64,000 bases of DNA from Phycisphaerales bacterium (GTDB lineage: Bacteria > Planctomycetota > Phycisphaerae > Phycisphaerales > UBA1924). The first letter of the stretch is position 1, and every line of letters starts with the position of its first letter. The stretch is from the NCBI GenBank assembly GCA_947459215.1, contig CANHCQ010000001.1, forward strand, positions 336,248 to 400,247, read 5' to 3'. This document shows positions 8,911 to 17,600 of this stretch, in pieces. The position numbers and the translations under genes are program-made. The notes below the pieces were generated by a model. That model searched no databases, had not been told where the DNA came from, and was given only the letters and a program-made list of their open reading frames with translations.

Positions 8911-9423
8911 ATGGAGTCACTCGCGGATCGCCTGCGCATCGGCCACGGCTACGACCTGCACCGCCTCGAGCCCCGCCCTCCGGCCGGCCCGGGGCGTCCG
9001 CTCGTCGTCGGCGGCGTCTCTCTCGACTTTGACCGCGGCCCCATCGCCCACAGCGACGGCGACGCCCTGCTCCACGCCGTCACCGACGCTCTGCTCTCCG
9101 CCGCCGGCCTCCCCGACATCGGCCAGCTCTTCCCCGACAACGACCCGCGCCACGAATCCCGCGACAGCCGCGATTTCCTCAAAGAGGCCGCCGCTCGCAT
9201 CCGCGCCCAAGGCTGGACGATCTCCAACATCGACGCCACTGTCATCCTCGAGAAGCCCAAGCTCAGCCCCCACAAGGACGCGATGCGTTCCGTCATCGCC
9301 GCCGCACTCGGCATCGAGAACGGTCGCATCGGCATCAAGGGCAAAACGCACGAAAAGGTCGACGCCGTGGGCGAATCCCGCGCCATCGAAGTGCACGCTG
9401 TCGCCCTGCTCGTCAAAGCCTGA
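8911..9423 (+). CDS. ispF: 2-C-methyl-D-erythritol 2,4-cyclodiphosphate synthase
   Basis: Cytosolic enzyme of the MEP isoprenoid pathway that cyclises CDP-methylerythritol phosphate to MEcPP. The metal-binding start RIGHGYDLHRL carries Asp15 and His17. Next come the HSDGDALLHAVTDALL helix with the third metal His, the LFPDNDPRH loop, and the C-terminal GIKGKTHEKVDAVG signature. At 170 residues it is slightly longer than the usual 156-160, with a small insert after DLHRLE. No other MEP gene is nearby. Confidence 0.97.
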   Translation: MESLADRLRIGHGYDLHRLEPRPPAGPGRPLVVGGVSLDFDRGPIAHSDGDALLHAVTDALLSAAGLPDIGQLFPDNDPRHESRDSRDFLKEAAARIRAQGWTISNIDATVILEKPKLSPHKDAMRSVIAAALGIENGRIGIKGKTHEKVDAVGESRAIEVHAVALLVKA

Positions 9424-9491
9424 CGTGCAATCGGGTGCCATTGCCCGGCTGCTCGCAGACGGGCCGTGCAAACGATTTCGTCACCTCTGCA

Positions 9492-10943
9492 TCAAGGCAG
9501 CGGAGCCTGCCCCACAGCCACCGGAGCCTCGGTGTGTTTGGGCTGCGTCGGCGTTCCGATATTCGCCGCGCTCGCCGCGGGCTGAATCCCCGCCGCACGC
9601 CGGGCCTCAAAGTCCAGTGCCTGCTGCTCGATGAACTTGCGCCGGGCGATCTTGATCGCCGTCACGCCGATGAACGAAGCGAGCATGAGGGCCAGGATGT
9701 ACACCACGCGGGCCCGACCGGCGCTGATCAGGACGCCCAGCGTCGCGAAGCTCATAGCGATGCCGTAAAGCACCAGCACCGCGCCCTTCACGCCCATCGC
9801 GCGCTTGAGCATGTGGTGCAGGTGGTCGCTGTCGGCGCTCGAGATGCTCTGACCCGCCATCTTGCGCCGGACAATCGCGAGGCTGGTATCGATCAGCGGA
9901 ACCGCGAACACGATCAGCCCCGCCATCACCAGGTGCGTCTTGTCCGTCGCGCCCAGCGTCAGGATGATCACGATCGTCGTGTAGCCCAAGAGCAGCGAGC
10001 CCGCGTCCCCCAGGAAAATCGTCGCCGGGTTGAAGTTGTGCGGCAGGAACCCCAGGCACGCTCCGATGAGCGCCATGCACAGCACCAGCCGCTGCGTGTC
10101 ACGCACGCCGTCGTCCGCCGCCGCCATTCCCAGGGCAATGACCAGAAGCCCGATCGCGGTAATGGCCGTCGTCCCGCTCAGCAGGCCGTCGAGGCCGTCG
10201 ATCAGGTTCGTCGCGTTGCACGCCCCGAGCACGAAGAACGCGATGATCGCCGTGCCGACCCAATAGATCAGATCAAACTGAATGCCGCCGACCTCGCCAC
10301 TCGGGAAAGCGAACGGTAAGGGAATTGTAAAGACGAGATTCTGATTGCCCGTCAGCGTCCCCAGCGGCGACAAGACCTGTGCCGCGACGCGTGCGCCGAT
10401 GTCGTCGATCGCCAGCAGCGCGGCCGCGAACAGCAGCCCGCCGATCTTCACCCGCGGCGCCAGCCCCCAGACGTCATCCAGAAGGCCGACGACGACCACG
10501 ACCGTCATGCCAAACAGCACGAACAGCGGCACGATGCGCTGCTCCGGCTCCGTCGCGTGCTGCGTCGTGTGATACTCGATCAGTCCGTCGAACTTCAGTG
10601 AGGCATAGCTGTACAGGATCGCGGCCAGCATGCCCACGAACACCGCCACGCCGCCCATGTATGCGACCGGCATCCGGTGCACCTTGCGGGCCTCGCTCGG
10701 GCGATCGACGATGCCGTACATGATCGCCAGCTTCCGCATCAAGGGCGTCGCGACCAGCGTCACTACAAACGCCACCGCCATCACCCACGCGTAACCGTTG
10801 AAGATCTCCCACCGCGTCGGATGCAGGATCTCGGTCGCCGGATTGCCCCCCGGCTCGGCCGCACACGACAGCGACGAGCAGGCACACGCCAGCCCAAGGC
10901 CGACGACGCCGTTCACGAGATTGCAACGAGCCGACCTGCTCAA
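9492..10943 (-). CDS. WecA/TagO-like undecaprenyl-phosphate sugar-1-phosphate transferase
   Basis: Polytopic membrane enzyme that starts glycan assembly by moving a sugar-1-phosphate (GlcNAc-P in WecA) from UDP-sugar to undecaprenyl phosphate. The family motifs are in order: GLLDDVWGL (catalytic DD), NATNLIDGLDGL, FLGDAGSLLLGY and the cytosolic His motif DSDHLHHML, with about eleven hydrophobic helices. The start is TTG at 10943 (483 residues), chosen because AAGGA lies eight bases upstream and the epimerase stop is 20 bases away. The N-terminus reads like a signal anchor. The C-terminal tail of about 60 residues is longer than in WecA. It is the last gene of the minus-strand exopolysaccharide cluster. 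Confidence 0.9.
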   Translation of the reverse strand: MSRSARCNLVNGVVGLGLACACSSLSCAAEPGGNPATEILHPTRWEIFNGYAWVMAVAFVVTLVATPLMRKLAIMYGIVDRPSEARKVHRMPVAYMGGVAVFVGMLAAILYSYASLKFDGLIEYHTTQHATEPEQRIVPLFVLFGMTVVVVVGLLDDVWGLAPRVKIGGLLFAAALLAIDDIGARVAAQVLSPLGTLTGNQNLVFTIPLPFAFPSGEVGGIQFDLIYWVGTAIIAFFVLGACNATNLIDGLDGLLSGTTAITAIGLLVIALGMAAADDGVRDTQRLVLCMALIGACLGFLPHNFNPATIFLGDAGSLLLGYTTIVIILTLGATDKTHLVMAGLIVFAVPLIDTSLAIVRRKMAGQSISSADSDHLHHMLKRAMGVKGAVLVLYGIAMSFATLGVLISAGRARVVYILALMLASFIGVTAIKIARRKFIEQQALDFEARRAAGIQPAASAANIGTPTQPKHTEAPVAVGQAPLP

Positions 10944-10962
10944 AGCACCGGTTCCTTCGATC

Positions 10963-12003
10963 TCATCGCGACGCCGCCGTCGCGTCCCCCGAACGCCCGT
11001 GCCCCTGAAGCCACTCCGCCACGTCGGAGATCGTCTGCTCCAGCGTCCGCCGCGTTTCGAACCCAATCGCACGGCGGACCTTCTCAAGGCTCGGCCTGCG
11101 ATCCGGCAAATCCTCGAAGCCCAGCGGATACGCCGAACTGTAGGGAACATACTCGACTTTCGAGCCCGATCCCGTGAGCCGAATCACCAGCGCCGCGAGA
11201 TCTCCAATCGAGATCGATCTGTCCGATCCGAGATTGAACACCTGTCCATGACACGACTTGGAACCCAAGAGACGTGGTAACGCCTCGGTGACATCCCTGA
11301 CATGGCAAAAACAGCGCGACTGGCGGCCGTCCCCGAAGACCCGCACCGGTTCGCCCGCCTGCGCCGCCTTCACAAACCGCGGCAGCACCATGCCGTAATC
11401 CCCGACCTGCCTCGGACCCACCGTGTTGAAGAACCGTGCCACCACCACCGGCAGCCGCGCCGGGCCGCTGCCAAGGGCGAAGTTCAGGGCGAGATACTCA
11501 TCGATCGCCTTGCTGTACGCATAGCTCCACCGCGCCACCGTGGTCGGGCCGTACAAGACGTCATCGTCCTCTGCGTACGGACTCTTCGCGCTCTTGCCGT
11601 AGACCTCGGAGCTCGACGCGATCAGCGTCGGGATGCCGCGAGTGCCATGCATCGACGCCTCGCGGCTTGCGGCAAATCGCAGCAGCGCCATCGTCTGATC
11701 CACATTGGTCCACACCGATCCCGCCGGATCCTTCATCACCAGGCTCACGCCGACCGCCGCCGCGAGGTGATAAATCTCGTCGAAAACCTCGCCCTTGCCA
11801 AAGGCCTCGAGAGCCTCACGCAGGTCGGCCTCGATGAACCGCAGGTGCGGATGCTCCGGCAGGTTGCCGCCGCGCCCGGTCGACAGATTGTCGATCACAG
11901 TCACCCGATCACCGCGGGCCAGCAAATGCTCGCACAGGTGCGATCCGATGAAGCCCGCGCCGCCGGTGATGAGCGTGCGACGGGATGGAGCGGCGGCGTT
12001 CAT
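10963..12003 (-). CDS. NAD-dependent epimerase/dehydratase (extended SDR, nucleotide-sugar)
   Basis: Extended short-chain dehydrogenase acting on nucleotide sugars, of the UDP-glucose epimerase/UDP-glucuronate decarboxylase class. The NAD-binding motif is TGGAGFIGSHL at the N-terminus. DNLSTG follows the second strand. The active site has SSSEVYG and the pair YAYSKAIDEY (YxxxK). Arg-rich substrate loops (GDGRQSRCFCHVRDV) are present. The exact product cannot be told from motifs. It has 346 residues from ATG 12003; an extra eight codons upstream would be GTG-led. It sits between the Wzz/BY-kinase gene and the WecA-like gene, and its stop is 20 bases from the latter's start, so the two are probably cotranscribed. 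Confidence 0.92.
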   Translation of the reverse strand: MNAAAPSRRTLITGGAGFIGSHLCEHLLARGDRVTVIDNLSTGRGGNLPEHPHLRFIEADLREALEAFGKGEVFDEIYHLAAAVGVSLVMKDPAGSVWTNVDQTMALLRFAASREASMHGTRGIPTLIASSSEVYGKSAKSPYAEDDDVLYGPTTVARWSYAYSKAIDEYLALNFALGSGPARLPVVVARFFNTVGPRQVGDYGMVLPRFVKAAQAGEPVRVFGDGRQSRCFCHVRDVTEALPRLLGSKSCHGQVFNLGSDRSISIGDLAALVIRLTGSGSKVEYVPYSSAYPLGFEDLPDRRPSLEKVRRAIGFETRRTLEQTISDVAEWLQGHGRSGDATAASR

Positions 12004-12119
12004 GGTGTCAAAAGATACTCGGCCCACATCGTAAACGGGGCCGGGCGCTCTCGCACCCGGCCCCGGTGAATTCTCTGCTTTGAGCCGCGGGCTTCAGCCC
12101 GCCACGACGCTGCCGAAAC

Positions 12120-14354
12120 CTACGCCGCGGCCTGCGCCTCGCTCGGGTTCTGGTACTCGTGGGTCGCACGCATGTTGCCGCGGATGTAGCCGCCGGCCGA
12201 GGGCTTGACGGCGTTCACCACCACGCCCAGGAACTCGCCGCGGGTCTCCATGAGGTCGTTCCGCAGGCGTGCCACCAGGCCACGCTTCTCGCCAAGAGCA
12301 CGGACGACGAGCACGCTCGCGTCGGTCCGATTGGCGATGGCCATGCCGTCGCTCGCGACGAGCGCCGGGGCGGCGTCGATGAAGACAACGTCGTATCGCT
12401 CCTTGAGCTGCGCCAGCAACTTCGAGAACTTCTCGCTGCTGAACATCTCAAAGATCCGCTTGTCGCGGGTTCCCGCGCTCATCAGGTTCAGATTCCCATC
12501 GCCGATGCTCTGGATGCACTCGTCGAGGTCCGAGCCGCTCAATGCGTCCGACAGACCCGGGTTCTCACGCAGCGCGAACACGCGATGGGCCCCAGGACGC
12601 CGGAAGTTGGCGTCGATGATGAGCACCTTCTTGTCCGACGCCGCCAGCGACAAGGCCATGTTGGTCAGGACGCTCGTCGCGCCCGACCCCGGCATGCCGC
12701 CGACGACGAGAATGGTCTTGTGCCCGGCCTGCACCAGCCGCTTGGCCACCACGGCACGCAGCTGTCGGTAGCTCTCGGCGATGACGCCGCGCGGGCGGTC
12801 GCGGAACGTCGTCTCGATCGCTCCGGCGCCCGCCGGGTCCTCGGACGAATCCGGGATCCAGCCCAGGAGCCGCGTCCGCGGCATGAGGTTGATGTCCGCC
12901 GGCCCCTTGACGCGGCTGTCCATCAGCTCGATCGCCAGGATCAAGGCGCTCACCAGACCGACGATCGCCAGCATTGTCGCCGGCACGATCACCGACACCT
13001 TCGGCGACGACACCTCACGCGGCCTCTTCTCGTCGCTCGCCACCACGATGCGGTTCGAGGTCGGAAGATCCGCCAGCATGCTCGCCGTGCGCAGGTTCTC
13101 GGTGAACGTCGAGATCGACTTCTGCGTGTTCTCGATCTTCGTGTCGAGGTCGCGCACCGTGGCCAGCGCGCGGGCGGCGACCTGCTGCTTGTCGCTCAGC
13201 GTATCGCGCTGCTTGGTCATCTCCGCCATCTGGTTCTCGAGCGACTGCAGCGAGATCCGCAGCGTGTCCAGGTTCGCGTCGAAGCGCTTACGCAGCGACT
13301 CCTCGCGCCGCTGGTCCAGGTTCTGGCTCATCCCCTGCAGCGTCGAGTCCAGCCGCTTGTACTCGCGGTGCTCGCGGGTCAGGCCGCGCAGCAGCATGCC
13401 CTTCAGTTCGGCCTCCACCCGCTGCATCTCCTGCTTGATCGAGATGATCAGCGGATCCTGCTCCACCTCGTTGCGGATGAAGTCGGTGTACTGAATGCCC
13501 GACGGGTTGTTCAACTGATCCTCGAGCTGCTTGATCGAAACCTTCCGCAGCTCGGCCTCCTTCTGCGTCTCCAGGATGTTGCTGTTGAGCAGATACAGGT
13601 TCTGCAGTGTTTCGCTGCCTTGTTCACCCAGCGTGCTGAGGTTGTTGTCGCGGAGCAACCCTTCGCGACGGTTCTGCATGTCGCGCAGTTCGTTGCTGAA
13701 CCGTTCGATCTGCGCCGACAGCTGGTCACGCTGCGTCTGCGTGCTGCCCGTCGCCACGCGACGCAGCTCCGTCATGTACGCCTCTTTCAGCAGCTTCGCC
13801 AGGGCCGTCGCGTCGTCCGCCCAGCGGCAGCTGGCCGACAGCTCGATCAGACGCGTGCCCGGGATGATGCGCGTCCGCGCCACTCCGCTCCCCAGCTCCT
13901 TCACCGCCGCGACCTGATCGATCTTGCCGCCCTCGTCGAACTTCGACGCCCAGTTCGGCGCCTCGCGGAGCAGACGAGGGTCCACCGCGACGCGGTTCAG
14001 CACGTCCTCGCGCGTCATCTGACGCGCCTGCGTCAGCATGAAGCGCTCAATCTCGTTCTGCGATTCGCCCGTACCCACCGCCGTCGGATTCACGATGTTC
14101 GCGTTCGGTGTGAACGCCTCGAAGATCACCGAGCTCGTCCACGTCGGGCTCAGATTCAGCATCAGGATGTACAGCACGACGCCGATCACCAGGCCAAGGC
14201 CGCCCGCGCCGCCCAGGATGTACTTGTACTTCATCAACAGCTTGACCGGATCGATCGCCACGCCGCCCGCGCCAACCGGGGCGCTCGACGGCGTCGGTCC
14301 CGCCGGACGCGGGGCGCTGGTCAGGGTCGCGGTCGGATTTGCTGCTGCGCTCAT
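12120..14354 (-). CDS. Wzz-domain polysaccharide co-polymerase with BY-kinase-like domain lacking the Walker A lysine
   Basis: Two-helix membrane protein that sets polysaccharide chain length, fused to a cytosolic BY-kinase-type ATPase domain. The first helix is at about residue 45-65, with a long periplasmic coiled coil (about 180-420) and the second helix at about 455-475. The kinase-like domain (about 520-720) has Walker A' VLIIDANFRRP and Walker B YDVVFIDAAPAL. Its Walker A reads GGMPGSGATS, with Ala559 where the lysine should be. The C-terminal tail has only two tyrosines instead of the usual cluster, so kinase activity is doubtful. The 744-residue start at 14354 has a GAGGAA ribosome-binding site. 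Family knowledge places it with Wza in export. Confidence 0.9.
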   Translation of the reverse strand: MSAAANPTATLTSAPRPAGPTPSSAPVGAGGVAIDPVKLLMKYKYILGGAGGLGLVIGVVLYILMLNLSPTWTSSVIFEAFTPNANIVNPTAVGTGESQNEIERFMLTQARQMTREDVLNRVAVDPRLLREAPNWASKFDEGGKIDQVAAVKELGSGVARTRIIPGTRLIELSASCRWADDATALAKLLKEAYMTELRRVATGSTQTQRDQLSAQIERFSNELRDMQNRREGLLRDNNLSTLGEQGSETLQNLYLLNSNILETQKEAELRKVSIKQLEDQLNNPSGIQYTDFIRNEVEQDPLIISIKQEMQRVEAELKGMLLRGLTREHREYKRLDSTLQGMSQNLDQRREESLRKRFDANLDTLRISLQSLENQMAEMTKQRDTLSDKQQVAARALATVRDLDTKIENTQKSISTFTENLRTASMLADLPTSNRIVVASDEKRPREVSSPKVSVIVPATMLAIVGLVSALILAIELMDSRVKGPADINLMPRTRLLGWIPDSSEDPAGAGAIETTFRDRPRGVIAESYRQLRAVVAKRLVQAGHKTILVVGGMPGSGATSVLTNMALSLAASDKKVLIIDANFRRPGAHRVFALRENPGLSDALSGSDLDECIQSIGDGNLNLMSAGTRDKRIFEMFSSEKFSKLLAQLKERYDVVFIDAAPALVASDGMAIANRTDASVLVVRALGEKRGLVARLRNDLMETRGEFLGVVVNAVKPSAGGYIRGNMRATHEYQNPSEAQAAA

Positions 14355-14666
14355 ATCACGTTCCTCTGTTCGTACATTGTTCGGGCTCTCAGCCACCCAA
14401 ACTCGAATCGTTCGCGACCCAAAGCGATTCGACCGCCGGGCGATGAAAGTTCGCCCTCGTCGAAGTGCTTCGAGCCTCGATCTTGCATCGGCTCGCCCAA
14501 CCCGTTGCTGCGGCGGAATTCCGCCGCAACACGCTCCCACCTCTCGGACGCGCAAGGACCGCGCCCCAGAACGGTCGTGCCGTTCCCTTTCCCCCGGAGC
14601 GGAATCCGGCCCCGGGAGGCGCAGCATTGCCGCGCCCCCGCGTCCGGAGATCCCGGCGGACCCAGG
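14355..14666. promoter_or_regulatory. Intergenic region upstream of the BY-kinase gene with a 20-bp palindrome
   Basis: No gene is seen. At 14509-14528 is the perfect palindrome TGCGGCGGAATTCCGCCGCA, about 155 bases before the start. A CGAAG-TG-CTTCG hairpin and several GC-rich inverted stretches flank it. It could be an operator or a transcript hairpin. Nothing in the sequence decides between these. Confidence 0.4.
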
Positions 14667-17600
14667 TCAGGGATTGATCAACTTCTCCAGCCGCTCCATC
14701 TCGGCCTTCTGTTGACCTTCCGTCACGCTCCGGCTCTGCTGCATCAGGTTCTTCGCCCGGGTCAGCGTCGCCTTGGCCTCGTCCTTCTTGTCCATCTTGA
14801 ACTGCGTTTCGGCCAGGTGCATCAGGATGGTGACCTGCGTGCCCGGGGTCGAGGGCATCGAGATCGCTCGCATCAAGATGTCCTTGGCCTCGTCGAGCTT
14901 GCCCGACACCAGCAGCACCATGCCCAGCGTGTCCAGGGTCTCTGGACTCTTGGGACGGATCTCAACCGCCTTGCGGGCGAACGGCAACGCGTCGTTGGGC
15001 TTCTTGAGGTCCTTTCCGAGCAGGTACGCCAGATTGTTCAGCGTCTCCGCATCGTTGGGATCAGTCGCGACGATCTCGCGGAACGCCTGCTCAGCCTTCT
15101 CGAACTCGCCGCTGAGATACAGGCGACCGGCGTGCTCCGAACTCGCGAGCTTCGCCAAGGGCGCGATCTTCGAAGACTTGCCGAGCTTCTGCATCTCATC
15201 GAGGCCCTTGGCCATCGTCTCCTTGCGGTCGGCCTGCAGCCGGGCACGGAAGAACGTCAGCCAGTCCTGATTGACCGTCGTGTCCCTGGCCATCGCGTCG
15301 AGCGTGCCCAGTGTCTCCGGGCCGCCCAGCAGCGAGAACGCCGAGTTGAACCAGCTCTGCATCGCCGGAACGCTCTCGACGGGAATGAGCTTCATCGACG
15401 CCGCCGCATCCTTTCGGGCGTCCGCCATGTTGTTGCGGGCCTTGCGGATCGCCGCCCGACCCAGCAGAAGCTCCGGGTCCTTGGTGATGCGGTCCTGAAC
15501 CTTGTTCAACACGTTCTCTGCTTCGGTGACATTCGGCGGCTTCTGACTGAGCACCGCGTTGATGTACCGCACCGCGTGCGACGATCGATTGTCGTTGTTG
15601 AACGCCAGCTTGTAGAACGCGCGGGAGCGATCCGGGCGCTCCAGCGAGTCGAAGAGGTCACCGATGCTGGCATAGAACGCGCCCATGCCGCCGCGCCGAC
15701 GGGCCACTTCCTCGCCCAGCGACGACGCCTCGTCGTCGCGGTCCATCTTCACCAGCTCGCGGATCGCCATGCCCAGCATCTCGTCGTAGCTGGGGTTGAT
15801 CTGCAGCACCGCCTTCATCGCGTTGATCATGTCCTCGCGACGACCCTCGCGCTCGAACACCACCGCCCGCAGCTGCTGGGCCTGCCACAGGCGGGCGTCC
15901 AGCTTCAGCGCCTGGTCAAGATCGGCCATGGCGTCGGTTGAGTTGCGACGGTGTTCGATGGCCAGCTGCCCGCGTTTCAGGAACACGCCCGCGACGCCGG
16001 GATAGCTCACAATGGCCTTGTCGAGAATGTCCATCGCCTTGGCGACGTCGCCGCGGGCATTGGCCGCGTCGGCTCGGAGCATCTGCGCCACCACTCCCTC
16101 GCGGGCTTCCTTGCCGAGCGAGTCGATCTCCTTCTCGCCTTCTTCAAACCGCCGGGCGCCGATAAGCGCCTCCGCAAGCCGCAGACGCACCGAATCCTCG
16201 GGCGCGTCCTTGCTCGCCTCGATCACGCGACGCAGTGCCTCGATGGCCTTGTCGCTTTCGTTCTGTTCGAGGTACAACTCGGCGAGCATGCGATCCGCCG
16301 GCACCCGCTTGGGATCCTGCGTCGCACGGGCCTCTTCAAGCGCACTGATCGCGATGCGGGCCTGATTGCGGGGGACCATGAACTGGGCCAGACCCATCAG
16401 GGTGTCGGTGAACTTCGCGGTCCCGTCGGGTTCGCCCTTCACCTTCGCCGCATAGTCCCGGAAGACTTTCTCTGCACCCGGCACGTTGGCCTGGTCGTAA
16501 TACCACGCCGCATCGATCTGGACGACATCCGGGCCGTCCGCGATCTTGCGGACATCGTCGATGCGCTTGCGGGCTTCATCGAAGCGCCGCAGGTCGACGT
16601 TCAGCGCCGCGACCTGCACCTTGTACCCGCGGTTGCCGGGATCGCGCAGCGCGTCCTTCACGCGCTCTCGGAGCGCCGTATCTCGGTCGCCCAGCGTCCC
16701 CTCCAGCCGCAGCCACTCGTCGCGCACGTTCGTATCCGCCGCGAGCATCTTCGCCGCGTTGCGCATGACCCGCAGCGCTTCGTCGCTGCGCCCCGCCACC
16801 TGCAGCGTCTGGGAGTACTGCAAAATGCTCGTCGCATCGTCCGGACGCAGATCGATCGCCTTCTTCATGTTCGCGACCGCGTCGTTCGTGCGGCCTTCCT
16901 CGGCCTGCATCCCCGCCAGTACCCGATACGCCTCCACGTTGAAGTTGTACTTGGCCGCGCCGGTCTCCATCAGCGTGATCGCGCCGCGCCGATTGCCCTC
17001 GGCAGCCATCAGACGCGCCTTGAACGTCACACCGTCGTAGGTATCAAGGTTCCGTGCAACCGCCTTGTCGCCCCACGTCTTCGCCTCGTCGAGCTTGCGC
17101 TCGCGCAGCGCCTTGATGAAGAGCGACTCGATCACCATCGGGTCCTCGGCAAAGTCCTTCGCGACCGCCGCCCACGCCTCCTGGGCCGCCGCCTTGTGCA
17201 CCTCGCCGCCGCCTTCGAGAATCGCGGCCTTCTGCAGCGCCTTCTGGGCCGCAGGCATGTCCTTGGCCTGATCGAGGGCCTGCAGCCGCGCCTTCACAGG
17301 GTCGCCCGCGTTGAGCACCGCCATCGCATTCTGGTACACCTGCAGCTCGGCCGGACGGTCCTTCGCCGCCTCAATCGCCTTCTCGAGGACTGACTTCGCG
17401 CTGTCGATGTCGTTGATGCTCATCTTCAGGTTGATCACCCGCATGGTCAGTTCCTGCGGATACTTGAGCGCGACCATGCCCTGCTCGAGCGCCTCGCGGG
17501 CGCCGGCTTCATCTCCCGCCGTCTGCTTGTTGCGAGCCTCGGCGATGACTTTCGCCACCGGATCGGTGACCGCCTTCTCGCCCAGTTCCTGCTCGATCGC

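Noticed and set aside
12159..15941. Plus-strand frame of 1260 codons
   Set aside because: It runs antisense to the BY-kinase-like and TPR genes, both supported by domains and ribosome-binding sites. The translation is Arg/Leu/His-rich with no fold-like pattern.
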